Shown: positions 22,301 to 32,994 of the stretch, piece by piece
Position numbering within the stretch: the first letter of the stretch is position 1
Layout of the letters: each line of letters begins with the position of its first letter
From: Gadus chalcogrammus
Taxonomy: Eukaryota; Chordata; Actinopteri; Gadiformes; Gadidae
Assembly (NCBI RefSeq): GCF_026213295.1
Contig: NC_079427.1
Location: 33,793,170-33,857,169, forward strand
Reading direction: 5' to 3'
Length of the DNA stretch: 64,000 nucleotides
The notes under the pieces: model-generated
Databases searched by the model: none
What the model was told of the DNA's origin: nothing
Seen by the model: the letters and a program-made list of their open reading frames with translations, nothing else
Made by a program: the position numbers and the translations under genes

Positions 22301-23645
22301 GGTTCTGAAACAGTGGGAAAAGCTCACTATACTGCATGGAGTCCTCTACAGGGTTACCAGGGATCCACTGACAAAACACAAGAGGTTCCAATACATCCTG
22401 CCTGAGTCCCTGAAGTCACAGGCATTGTCTGGTGTTCATGACCTGGCTGGTCACCAGGGTCAGCCTCGTTCTCTCTCTCTCGCCCGTCAAAGGTTCTTCT
22501 GGGGTAATATGGAGAAGGATGTACGCGATCATGTCCGTAACTGCCACAGGTGTGTTCTCAGCAAAACCCCGGAGCCCGCAGCAAGAGCCCCTCTGGAGAG
22601 CATTAAGACCACTGCCCCTCTAGAGCTTGTTTGCATTGACTTCTGGTCAGCCGAGGACAGTAACAACAAGTCTGTGGATGTGCTAGTGGTCACTGACCAT
22701 TTCACCAAATTAGCACATGCTTTCCCCTGCAAGGACCAGACGGCGAGGAAAGTGGCGAAGAAGCTCTGGGACAACTTCTTCTGTGTCTACGGCTTCCCTC
22801 AGCGTCTCCACTCTGACCAGGGTGCGAACTTTGAGAGCGAGCTCATCGCTGAGCTTCTGGAGCTGGCTGGTGTCAACAAGTCTCGGACCTCCCCATACCA
22901 TCCCATGGGGAACGGCGGCACAGAGAGGTTCAACCGCACTCTGGGCAACATGCTACGGTCTCTCCCTCCCAGATCCAAACAGAAGTGGCCCCAAATGGTC
23001 CAGATGATGACGTTTGTCTATAATTGCACAGCACATGAGACAACTGGCTTTGCGCCATTCTATTTGATGTTTGGGAGGGTCCCCCGGCTGCCGGTTGACC
23101 TCCTGTTCAAGAATGTCCTCCGTGACGAGACAGTCTGTGACTATGATGCCTATGTGAAGTCTCTGGCGAGCGACCTCCACTCTGCTATACTCCTGGCTCA
23201 GAAGAACTCTGCTATTGAGCAGAAACACCAGTCTGACCAGTATAACAGAAAGGTTAAGGGTCTGCCTCTCTCCGTCGGTGACCAGGTTCTTGTAGCAAAC
23301 AAGGGTGGCAGAGGGAAGCGTAAGCTTGCTGACAAATGGGAGCCGGTTGTTCACACGGTTGTGGCCTCCAAGCCTTCTCTCCACGTCTATAAGATCAGGG
23401 ATCGAGTCGGACATGAGAGGGTGGTGCACCGGAATCTCCTGCTCCAGGTCAGCTTCCTCCCCTTGGATGAGAGTCTGGATGCCTTGGGCGTCGGCAGTCT
23501 GAATGATGGCTGCCCCAAGTCAGACTTACCTGAGTGTGAGGACTCAGCAATTGAGACGGACTGTGGTGCAGCTGATCCCACTATGGCTGATTCGCTCTCC
23601 TGGGTCAGTGACGGTAGTGATGACCGTACTCATCCTCAGGGATGA
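19377..23645 (+). CDS. pol: Gypsy Pol polyprotein (PR-RT-RNaseH-IN)
   Basis: Expressed presumably as Gag-Pol by the -1 shift at 19,377; the open frame itself runs from 19,320 (1,441 codons, numbering from there). Aspartic protease: DSG at residues 94-96 (GMLDSGSMSCTLN). RT: LPYRRVPPAHYHHLREVL, KKNGDLRICTDFRLLNAKT, LPQGLCNSPASF and catalytic YLDD at 558-561. RNase H: STDASLDGLGAVLSQ with Asp735. Integrase: an HHCC finger (GHQGQP to CHRCVLSK), then catalytic Asp1107 (CIDFWS), Asp1166 (HSDQG) and Glu1202 (GGTERFNR), a D,D-35-E spacing, followed by a C-terminal DNA-binding-like region. No chromodomain seen. No internal stop. All catalytic residues are present, so the copy may be active. Confidence 0.95.
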   Translation, partial: FKLASPRRERDSVGSDGVTLIGERDLQSVYVNSCSQLSEDKTVIMVGSQRVDRASELFYAPVSVGGQSILKGMLDSGSMSCTLNEEAESKLRAAGVLPCPHPVPGNVVLIGCGGLTTRPKCIYDLDVDVYGFKFIVPSFVVPGQRDEFILGSNVIRPIIQEMKSTERYWELISSSSSDPECEQFLQLLSCVSRWSGPELPSKIGTVRLRQAVTLLPQQEYVVWGKLPSNAPVSPGSTVIVEPTSARSTPKNILVGRLVTPMWGDRWIPVKVLNPTHSPVTLRRNAKLADVSPCLAVEDLPITQGLCETQSDVCGSPTPSKSMLDPVQLLKDHGLADIDIGGCEVSDDWKKELAELLLKFQDVFSKGKLDCGEAKDFVHRIHLSDDRPFRLPYRRVPPAHYHHLREVLSEMEMKGIISKSLSEYASPLVMVWKKNGDLRICTDFRLLNAKTVKDAHPLPHQGDCLAALGGNAFFSTMDLTSGFYNVPLHESDRRFTAFTTPLGLYEYNRLPQGLCNSPASFMRMMLSIFGDLNFSSLLCYLDDLLVVAPSEGEALSRLGEVFSRLRANNLKLAQKKCHFLRKSVKFLGHMVDSSGVSVDQEKVRVISGFSREDLMKADGCTPSQKRVRSFLGMVLYYQHFIPGCSSIAKPLFALTAGQKRKGRGTGGTRRAGTFRELTPQDWTPVCEKAFDDLKRVLLDCVVLAHPDFDRPFILSTDASLDGLGAVLSQVPAGEEKARPIAFASKSLSRSQANYPAHRLEFLALKWSVCDKFSHWLKGHKFTVWTDNNPLTYIMTKPKLDACEQRWVSKLAPYSFEIKHIPGRLNVVADALSRDPFVKPLSQRLLSEPYSGLLEQVCEVEEGCVQDSFRLTCQPQSLGSVAPSAAVDVSMSEDDVSSLLSSCDDWDSAPRQRAASMSDRLSSLIPPGQDLFSSLSLADLQNHQQQDSVVSRVFSYVDRKQRPSRRERCNESQCTLRVLKQWEKLTILHGVLYRVTRDPLTKHKRFQYILPESLKSQALSGVHDLAGHQGQPRSLSLARQRFFWGNMEKDVRDHVRNCHRCVLSKTPEPAARAPLESIKTTAPLELVCIDFWSAEDSNNKSVDVLVVTDHFTKLAHAFPCKDQTARKVAKKLWDNFFCVYGFPQRLHSDQGANFESELIAELLELAGVNKSRTSPYHPMGNGGTERFNRTLGNMLRSLPPRSKQKWPQMVQMMTFVYNCTAHETTGFAPFYLMFGRVPRLPVDLLFKNVLRDETVCDYDAYVKSLASDLHSAILLAQKNSAIEQKHQSDQYNRKVKGLPLSVGDQVLVANKGGRGKRKLADKWEPVVHTVVASKPSLHVYKIRDRVGHERVVHRNLLLQVSFLPLDESLDALGVGSLNDGCPKSDLPECEDSAIETDCGAADPTMADSLSWVSDGSDDRTHPQG

Positions 23646-23922
23646 GGATGACAATGGCAGTCGTGACTTAACCATTCTGATGGTCCCTCCTGCATTGGAT
23701 GGGCTTGCTGGTGCTGTTAGTGTTACCCCGTTGTCATCCCCCTCCTCTGAGCCCCATGTGTCTCCGGTAATTGATGCTCATCCTCAGGGTTCTCAGCCAA
23801 GTGATCGCCTCACTTCAAGATTTGGGAGAGTTATCAAGCCGGTCTTTAGGTTGATAGAGTCCATGGCACAACTGGAAACGATTCTGGGTGTTCGGCCAGT
23901 ATCCACTGTGATCCATGTTTGA
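23641..23922 (+). CDS. Short 3' ORF after pol, possible displaced Pol C-terminus
   Basis: A frame different from pol is open from about 23,503 to 23,922 and overlaps the pol end. Its tail, RFGRVIKPVFRLIESM followed by VRPVSTVIHV, resembles the extreme C-terminus usually fused to Pol in fish gypsy elements (a basic motif, then PV.RLIE). Either a one-base change near 23,640 displaced it, or it is reached by a second recoding event. No independent start signal is evident. Confidence 0.4.
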   Translation, partial: DEDDNGSRDLTILMVPPALDGLAGAVSVTPLSSPSSEPHVSPVIDAHPQGSQPSDRLTSRFGRVIKPVFRLIESMAQLETILGVRPVSTVIHV

Positions 23923-24219
23923 GCTTATGTGACAGGTGTCTCCTGGTATTACTCATGGCGAGTGAATTATTAGTGTTTTTATTTATTTGTTTATTTGTTT
24001 TATTTGTTATTATTTGCCCGGTCCGAGTATGGCCTATGTATGTGTGGTGTAAATGGCACTTCACGTTGTCTATAGTGTTCCCAGGGGCTTAGCTAACCTC
24101 TGGGTGCTCTTAACTCTTTATTGGGTGGCACCTATTGCCGAAGTCGTGGTTTTCTGGTGGTCGGTTTACAGTCCGGTCTGGGCAAGTTTTATTTATGGTT
24201 CAAATGTTTGTGTAATTCT

Positions 24220-24229
24220 GGGGGGTGAG
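24220..24229 (+). other. Polypurine tract
   Basis: GGGGGGTGAG immediately precedes the 3' LTR, the expected site for plus-strand priming (one T interrupts the purines). Confidence 0.7.
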
Positions 24230-24981
24230 TGTAACAGGGTGTGTTATATCCTTTAAATTATAATTACACAATTGCCTTTGTTTTTCTGTATTACCTGAAG
24301 TTTAGCTTTCCATGCCGCCTTAAGCTCTATTTTATTTATTTATTTGATTTGGCTCCACTTCCTTCTATACTCCCGCCCACATTCCAGAGTACCCGATAAG
24401 TTTCCCGCGCCCCCTGCCCTCTTCCCTTTGTTTGCGATACCCTTGGGAAGAGGTGTGTACATTTATATTGTAATCAAATCTTTGACCATCTTATAATTTA
24501 TCATTATTTATATTAGTTATTTTGATTATAGATTGTTTAATTGGAAGTCTGGGGTTTATAATCTATCCATAGTTGTTAGATAGATTTCTGTGTTATGGGG
24601 AACTTTGTGTTTTGTTGCGATGTACTAGCATATAACTGACCCTCGTGTAGTCATGCTAGTTCCCCTTTTCCCCCCCCTGTGTGTTTCGTAGAGTTGGAGT
24701 AAGGGCACAAGGGCTAAGGAAGCTATTTGTATATGTGTGTATTCAGGTATGTCTTTTATTCCTTTTATTTCAATCATTTCTGTTGTAATATTGTATGTGC
24801 CCCTTTGTCGCGATACCCTTGGGAAGAGAGTTGGAGTAACGGCACAAGGGCTAAGGAAGCTATTTGTATATGTGTGTATTCAGATCGAATAAATGGACGT
24901 CGGAGTGCCCGAGTCCAGACACATCGTGGGTCACGTCATTCATTGCTAGAAAGAAACACAACGCAGAACGAACCGGTCACA
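24230..24981 (+). repeat. Gypsy 3' LTR (752 bp)
   Basis: Same length as the 5' LTR and no difference seen by eye along the sequence. Followed by CTAA and the resumed hexamer satellite. Confidence 0.95.
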
Positions 24982-27876
24982 CTAACGTCAACGCTAACGT
25001 CAGCGCTAATGGTACGTCAATGCTAACTTTAGCGCTAACGCTAACGTCAGAGCTAACGTCGGAGCTAACGTCTGCGCTAACGTCAACTCTAACGTCACTG
25101 CTAACGTCCATTGTTGTAGTCCATGACAAAGACTACACTACCCTCCACCACACTGACTTTAACCAGACTCCAAAGTGGTGTGCTCGCCACTGATTGTCAA
25201 CAAGCAACAGCTGTGGCAAACGGTTAACGAATCCGGAATAAAACTAAAACTGTGAATCTCAAAAAACTATAAATGATATCGAAATTATGTTTGAATATTA
25301 TTGAAGAGACAAATGTGTAAATCTGTTTAATTCTTTGAATGATGGTAAACGGTTGAAATTTGACCAAGTTATGAAGGTTTGAATGTTGGAAGGGTTGAAT
25401 CGGATCAAGGATGAATCAGCCTCATTTGAATATTGAATGTTAGAGACCACTGATTGGTCAACGAGCTGTTGCCATGGCAAACGGTTAGAGTGAGAGCAAC
25501 TGGAAACGAATCCGGAATTAAAACTAAAACTGTGAATCTGAAAAAACTATAAAGGATATCGAAATTCTGTTTGAAGATTATTGAAGATACAAATGTGTAG
25601 ATCTGTTTAATTCTTTGAATGATGGTAAACGGTTGAAATTTGACCAAGTTATGAAGGTTTGAATGTTGGAAGTGTTGAATCAGATGAAGGGTGAATCAGC
25701 GTTTTTGAATTTTGAATGGGAGTGAATGGGGCAATTTTCGGTGAATAAAGTTGAATATCTCGGGAATTATGAAGAATATCAATGAGAAAAATAATAACAC
25801 AATAGAACTAATAGAGCTGAACGTTTTAATGTTTGAATGATGTTTCTACGTTGAAGTATGTTGAAGGAGTCGCGCGTAGAAAAAGTGGCGGAATAATAAT
25901 AATTATAACTAGAATTGCAATCCCTGAAGGTATTGCGGTGTGAATGCTAACGCTGAAATGCTCCGCTCTACTGCTGAAGCTGCACGTTGAAGAATCGTTA
26001 CAATGAATCTAGGACATCTGCTGAACATTTTGAATGTAGAATGAAGTCTGTAGAATGAACTATGAATGAGTTGAATGGTTTTGAAGTCATACTGCTAAAG
26101 TCTGCTGACGCTGAAATGCTCCGCTCTACTGCTGAAGCTGAATGTTGAATCAATACCCTGAATCTAAGAAATCTGCTGAACATTTTGAAGGTAGAATGAA
26201 GTCTGTAGAATGAACTATGAATGAGTTGAATGCTAAAGTCGGCTGACGCTGAAATGCTCCGCTCTACTGCTGAAGCTGCATGTTGAATCAATACGCTGAA
26301 TCTAGGAAATCTGCTGAACATTTTGAAGGTAGAATGAAGCCTGTAGAATGAAGACGCTGAATCTAGGAAATCTGCTGAACATTTTGAAGGTAGAATGAAG
26401 CCTGTAGAATGAAGACGCTGAATCTAGGAAATCTGCTGAACATTTTGAAGGTAGAATGAAGCCTGTAGAATGAAGACGCTGAATATAGGAAATCTGCTGA
26501 ACATTTTGAAGGAAGAATGAAGCCTGTAGAATGAAGACGCTGAATCTAGGAAATCTGCTGAACATTTTGAAGGTAGAATGAAGCCTGTAGAATGAAGACG
26601 CTGAATCTAGGAAATATAATAGCAAGATGGTACTAATGCAGCTGAACGTTTTAATGTTTGAAAGCTAACCTCAGCGCTAACGCTAAGGTCAACTCAAATG
26701 TCAGCGCTAACGCTAACGTCAACGCTAACGTCAGCGCTTATGGTAACGTCAATCCTAACTTTAGCGCTAACGCTAACGCCAATGCTAATTCAGCGCTAAT
26801 GCTAACGCTAACGTCAACGCTAACTTCAGTGCTAATGCTACCGTCAGGGATAACGTCAACTCCAACGTTAGCGCTAATGCTAACGTCAATGCTAATTCAG
26901 CGCTAATGCTAACGTCAGGGCTAACGGTAACGTCAACTCTAACGGTAACGTCAATGCTAACTCAGCGCTAATGCTAACTTCAGCGCTAATGCTAACTTCA
27001 GCGCTAATGCTAACTTCAGTGCTAATGCTAACGTCAGCGCTAACGTCAGCGCTAATGGTACCGTTAATGCTAACTTTAGCGCTAATGCTAACGTCTGCGC
27101 TAACGCTAACGTCAACGCTAACGTCCACACTAACGTCGGAGCTAACGTCAGCGCTAACGTCCGCGCTAACGTCAACTCTAACGTCACTGCTAACGTCCAT
27201 TGTTGTAGTCCATGACAAAGACTACACTACCCTCCACCACACTGGCTTTAACCAGACTCTAGAGTGGTGCGCTCGCCACTGATTGTCAACGAGCAACAGC
27301 TGTGGAAAACGGTTAACGAATCCGGAATAAAACTAAAACTGTGAATCTCAAAAAACTATAAATGATATCGAAATTATGTTTGAATATTATTGAAGAGACA
27401 AATGTGTAAATCTGTTTAATTCTTTGAATGATGGTAAACGGTTGAAATTTGACCAAGTTATGAAGGTTTGAATGTTGGAAGGGTTGAATCGAGTCAAGGA
27501 TGAATCAGCCTCATTTGAATATCGACTGTTGGAGACCACTGATTGGTCAACGAGCTGTTGCCATGGCAAACGGTTAGAGTGAGAGCAACTGAAAACGAAT
27601 CCGGAATTAAAACTAAAACTGTGAATCTGAAAAAACTATAAATGATATCGAAATTCTGTTTGAAGATTATTGAAGATACAAATGTGTAGATCTGTTTAAT
27701 TCTTTGAATGATGGTAAACGGTTGAAATTTGACCAAGTTATGAAGGTTTGAATGTTGGAAGGGTTGAATCGGATGAAGGGTGAATCAGCGTTTTTTGAAT
27801 TTTGAATGGGAGTGAATGGGGCAATTTTCGGTGAATAAAGTTGAATATCTCGGGAATTATGAATAATATCAATGAG
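24967..27876. repeat. 2.9-kb tandem segmental duplication, copy 1
   Basis: This segment starts 15 bp inside the 3' LTR end and runs through satellite blocks C-D-E-A-B-C-D to CAATGAG at 27,876. The next base begins a second copy with the same 15-bp LTR tail. The junction shows 4-bp microhomology AGAA (24,965-24,968 and 27,875-27,878). Confidence 0.9.
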
Positions 27877-28818
27877 AACGAACCGGTCACACTAACGTCA
27901 ACGCTAACGTCAGCGCTAATGGTACGTCAATGCTAACTTTAGCGCTAACGCTAACGTCAGAGCTAACGTCGGAGCTAACGTCTGCGCTAACGTCAACTCT
28001 AACGTCACTGCTAACGTCCATTGTTGTAGTCCATGACAAAGACTACACTACCCTCCACCACACTGACTTTAACCAGACTCCAAAGTGGTGTGCTCGCCAC
28101 TGATTGTCAACAAGCAACAGCTGTGGCAAACGGTTAACGAATCCGGAATAAAACTAAAACTGTGAATCTCAAAAAACTATAAATGATATCGAAATTATGT
28201 TTGAATATTATTGAAGAGACAAATGTGTAAATCTGTTTAATTCTTTGAATGATGGTAAACGGTTGAAATTTGACCAAGTTATGAAGGTTTGAATGTTGGA
28301 AGGGTTGAATCGGATCAAGGATGAATCAGCCTCATTTGAATATTGAATGTTAGAGACCACTGATTGGTCAACGAGCTGTTGCCATGGCAAACGGTTAGAG
28401 TGAGAGCAACTGGAAACGAATCCGGAATTAAAACTAAAACTGTGAATCTGAAAAAACTATAAAGGATATCGAAATTCTGTTTGAAGATTATTGAAGATAC
28501 AAATGTGTAGATCTGTTTAATTCTTTGAATGATGGTAAACGGTTGAAATTTGACCAAGTTATGAAGGTTTGAATGTTGGAAGTGTTGAATCAGATGAAGG
28601 GTGAATCAGCGTTTTTGAATTTTGAATGGGAGTGAATGGGGCAATTTTCGGTGAATAAAGTTGAATATCTCGGGAATTATGAAGAATATCAATGAGAAAA
28701 ATAATAGCACAAAAGAACTAATAGAGCTGAACGTTTTAATGTTTGAATGATGTTTCTACGTTGAAGTATGTTGAAGGAGTCGCGCGTAGAAAAAGTGGCG
28801 GAATAATAATAATTATAA
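25909..28818. repeat. Satellite unit 2 (plus duplicated part of unit 1)
   Basis: Lacks the hairpin motif before anchor A. A-B-C-D to about 27,876, then the second copy of the LTR-tail-led C-D-E segment. Confidence 0.88.
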
Positions 28819-30847
28819 CTAGAATTGCAATCCCTGAAGGTATTGCGGTGTGAATGCTAACGCTGAAATGCTCCGCTCTACTGCTGAAGCTGCACGTTGA
28901 AGAATCGTTACAATGAATCTAGGACATCTGCTGAACATTTTGAATGTAGAATGAAGTCTGTAGAATGAACTATGAATGAGTTGAATGGTTTTGAAGTCAT
29001 ACTGCTAAAGTCTGCTGACGCTGAAATGCTCCGCTCTACTGCTGAAGCTGAATGTTGAATCAATACCCTGAATCTAAGAAATCTGCTGAACATTTTGAAG
29101 GTAGAATGAAGCCTGTAGAATCAATACCCTGAATCTAGGAAATCTGCTGAACATTTTGAAGGTAGAATGAAGTCTGTAGAATGAACTATGAATGAGTTGA
29201 ATGCTAAAGTCGGCTGACGCTGAAATGCTCCGCTCTACTGCTGAAGCTGCATGTTGAATCAATACGCTGAATCTAGGAAATCTGCTGAACATTTTGAAGG
29301 TAGAATGAAGCCTGTAGAATGAAGACGCTGAATCTAGGAAATCTGCTGAACATTTTGAAGGTAGAATGAAGCCTGTAGAATGAAGACGCTGAATCTAGGA
29401 AATCTGCTGAACATTTTGAAGGTAGAATGAAGCCTGTAGAATGAAGACGCTGAATATAGGAAATCTGCTGAACATTTTGAAGGAAGAATGAAGCCTGTAG
29501 AATGAAGACGCTGAATCTAGGAAATCTGCTGAACATTTTGAAGGTAGAATGAAGCCTGTAGAATGAAGACGCTGAATCTAGGAAATATAATAGCAAGATG
29601 GTACTAATGCAGCTGAACGTTTTAATGTTTGAAAGCTAACCTCAGCGCTAACGCTAAGGTCAACTCAAATGTCAGCGCTAACGCTAACGTCAACGCTAAC
29701 GTCAGCGCTTATGGTAACGTCAATCCTAACTTTAGCGCTAACGCTAACGCCAATGCTAATTCAGCGCTAATGCTAACGCTAACGTCAACGCTAACTTCAG
29801 TGCTAATGCTACCGTCAGGGATAACGTCAACTCCAACGTTAGCGCTAATGCTAACGTCAATGCTAATTCAGCGCTAATGCTAACGTCAGGGCTAACGGTA
29901 ACGTCAACTCTAACGGTAACGTCAATGCTAACTCAGCGCTAATGCTAACTTCAGCGCTAATGCTAACTTCAGCGCTAATGCTAACTTCAGTGCTAATGCT
30001 AACGTCAGCGCTAACGTCAGCGCTAATGGTACCGTTAATGCTAACTTTAGCGCTAATGCTAACGTCTGCGCTAACGCTAACGTCAACGCTAACGTCCACA
30101 CTAACGTCGGAGCTAACGTCAGCGCTAACGTCCGCGCTAACGTCAACTCTAACGTCACTGCTAACGTCCATTGTTGTAGTCCATGACAAAGACTACACTA
30201 CCCTCCACCACACTGGCTTTAACCAGACTCCAGAGTGGTGCGCTCGCCACTGATTGTCAACGAGCAACAGCTGTGGAAAACGGTTAACGAATCCGGAATA
30301 AAACTAAAACTGTGAATCTCAAAAAACTATAAATGATATCGAAATTATGTTTGAATATTATTGAAGAGACAAATGTGTAAATCTGTTTAATTCTTTGAAT
30401 GATGGTAAACGGTTGAAATTTGACCAAGTTATGAAGGTTTGAATGTTGGAAGGGTTGAATCGAGTCAAGGATGAATCAGCCTCATTTGAATATCGACTGT
30501 TGGAGACCACTGATTGGTCAACGAGCTGTTGCCATGGCAAACGGTTAGAGTGAGAGCAACTGAAAACGAATCCGGAATTAAAACTAAAACTGTGAATCTG
30601 AAAAAACTATAAATGATATCGAAATTCTGTTTGAAGATTATTGAAGATACAAATGTGTAGATCTGTTTAATTCTTTGAATGATGGTAAACGGTTGAAATT
30701 TGACCAAGTTATGAAGGTTTGAATGTTGGAAGGGTTGAATCGGATGAAGGGTGAATCAGCGTTTTTTGAATTTTGAATGGGAGTGAATGGGGCAATTTTC
30801 GGTGAATAAAGTTGAATATCTCGGGAATTATGAATAATATCAATGAG
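27877..30847. repeat. 2.9-kb tandem segmental duplication, copy 2
   Basis: Begins AACGAACCGGTCACACTAAC, an LTR tail with no LTR before it. It is 61 bp longer than copy 1 because it carries one extra B monomer near 29,100-29,160. Only a few substitutions separate the copies: AATAACACAATAG at about 25,793 against AATAGCACAAAAG at 28,703, and CTCTAGAGTGG at about 27,257 against CTCCAGAGTGG. Confidence 0.9.
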
Positions 30848-31018
30848 AAAAATAATAGCATAATACTACTAATGGAGCTGAACGTTTTAATGTTTGAATG
30901 ATGTTTCTACGTTGAAGTATGGCGAAGGAGATGCTTGCAGAAAAAGTGGCGGAATAATAAGATGAAAAATAAATATGTAGGATTTCAAAGCTGTGAATGC
31001 TAGCAGCATTCACACCAA
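28819..31018. repeat. Satellite unit 3 (duplicate of unit 2)
   Basis: Near-identical to unit 2 with one extra 61-bp monomer. The end tail carries the AGGAGATGCTTGCAG variant and the AGCAGC hairpin before the next anchor. Confidence 0.88.
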
Positions 31019-32994
31019 CTAGAATTGCAATCCATGAAGGTATTGCGGTGTGAATGCTAACGCTGAAATGCTCCGCTCTACTGCTGAAGCTGCACGTTGA
31101 AGATTCAATACCCTGAATCTAGGACATCTGCTGAACATTTTGAATGTAGAATGAAGTCTGTAGAATGAACTATGAATCAGTTGAATGGTTTTGAAGTCAT
31201 CCTGCTAAAGTCTGCTGACGCTGAAATGCTCCGCTCTATTGCTGAAGCTGAATGTTGAATCAATACCCTGAATCTAGGAAATCTGCTGAACATTTTGAAG
31301 GTAGAATGAAGCCTGTCGAATGAAGACGCTAAATCTAGTAAATCTGCTGAACATTTTGAAGGTAGAATGAAGCCTGTAGAATGAAGACGCTGAATCTAGG
31401 AAGTCTGCTGAACATTTTGAAGGTAGAATGAAGCCTGTAGAATGAAGACGCTGAATCTAGGACATCTGCTGAACATTTTGAAGGTAGAATGAAGCCTGTA
31501 GAATGAAGACGCTGAATCTAGGAAATCTGCTGAACATTTTGAAGGTAGAATGAAGCCTGTAGAATGAAGACGCTGAATCTAGGAAATATAATAGCAAGAT
31601 GGTACTAATGCAGCTGAACGTTTTAATGTTTGAATGCTAACCTCAGCGCTAACGCTAAGGTCAACTCAAATGTCAGCGCTAACGCTAACGTCAACGCTAA
31701 CGTCAGCGCTTACGGTAACGTCAATCGTAACTTTAGCGCTAACGCTAACGCCAATGCTAATTCAGCGCTAATGCTAACGCTAACGTCAACGCTAACTTCA
31801 GTGCTAATGCTACCGTCAGGGATAACGTCAACTCCAACGTTAGCGCTAATGCTAACGTCAATGCTAATTCAGCGCAAATGCTAACGTCAGGGCTAACGGT
31901 AACGTCAACTCTAACGGTAACGTCAATGCTAACTCAGCGCTAATGCTAACTTCAGCGCTAATGCTAACTTCAGCGCTAATGCTAACTTCAGTGCTAATGC
32001 TAACGTCAACGCTAACGTCAGCGCTAATGGTATCGTCAATGCTAACTTTAGCGTTAATGCTAACGTCTGCGCTAACGCTAACGTCAACGCTAACGTCAAC
32101 ACCAACGTCGGAGCTAACGTCAGCGCTAACGTCCGCGCTAACGTCCATTGTTGTAGTCCATGCCAAAGACTACACTACCCTCCACCACACTGGCTTTAAC
32201 CAGATTCCAGAGTGGTGCGCTCGCCACTGATTGTCAACGAGCAACAGCTGTGGAAAACGGTTAACGAATCCGGAATAAAGCTAAAACTGTGAATCTCAAA
32301 AAACTATAAATGATATCGAAATTATGTTTGAATATTATTGAAGAGACAAACGTGTAAATCTGTTTAATTCTTTGAATGATGGTAAACGGTTGAAATTTGA
32401 CCAAGTTATGAAGGTTTGAATGTTGGAAGGGTTGAATCGAGTCAAGGATGAATCAGCCTCATTTGAATATCGACTGTTGGAGACCACTGATTGGTCAACG
32501 AGCTGTTGCCATGGCAAACGGTTAGAGTGAGAGCAACTGAAAACGAATCCGGAATTAAAACTAAAACTGTGAATCTGAAAAAACTATAAATGATATCGAA
32601 ATTCTGTTTGAAGATTATTGAGGATACAAATGTGTAGATCTGTTTAATTCTTTGAATGATGGTAAACGGTTGAAATTGGACCAAGTTATGAAGGTTTGAA
32701 TGTTGGAAGGGTTGAATCGGATGAAGGGTGAATCAGCGTTTTTTGAATTTTGAATGGGAGTGAATGGGGCAATTTTCGGTGAATAAAGTTGAATATCTCG
32801 GGAATTATGAATAATATCTATGAGAAAAATAATAGCATAATACTACTAATGGAGCTGAACGTTTTAATGTTTGAATGATGTTTCTACGTTGAAGTATGGC
32901 GAAGGAGATGCTTGCAGAAAAAGTGGCGGAATAATAAGATGAAAAATAAATATGTAGGATTTCAAAGCTGTGAATGCTACAGCATTCACACCAA
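31019..32994. repeat. Satellite unit 4
   Basis: 1,976 bp. D block of the CAGAGTGGTGCGCTC subtype and a hairpin-bearing tail. The hexamer block lacks one 18-bp stretch before TCCATTGTTGTAG. Confidence 0.88.

Larger units (their letters stand above)
16581..24981 (+). mobile_element. Ty3/gypsy LTR retrotransposon, apparently complete
   Basis: 8,401 bp in the order LTR, PBS, gag, pol (PR-RT-RNaseH-IN), short 3' ORF, polypurine tract, LTR. Integrase lies downstream of RNase H, the gypsy order. The LTRs are both 752 bp and I saw no difference between them by eye, which points to a recent insertion. It interrupts the hexamer block of satellite unit 1 with a CTAA duplication. No envelope-like ORF was found. 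Confidence 0.95.

Noticed and set aside
26302..26625. Minus-strand frames rich in FSRFPRFSVFIL in the 61-bp repeats
   Set aside because: The 61-bp period shifts frame each monomer. These frames are translated satellite and lack any independent support.
26892..27218. Long Val-Asp-Val-Ser and Leu-Thr-Leu open frames in the GCTAAC blocks
   Set aside because: They recur in every unit, on both strands and in overlapping frames, because the repeat period is a multiple of three. No start context, no unique sequence, no domain.
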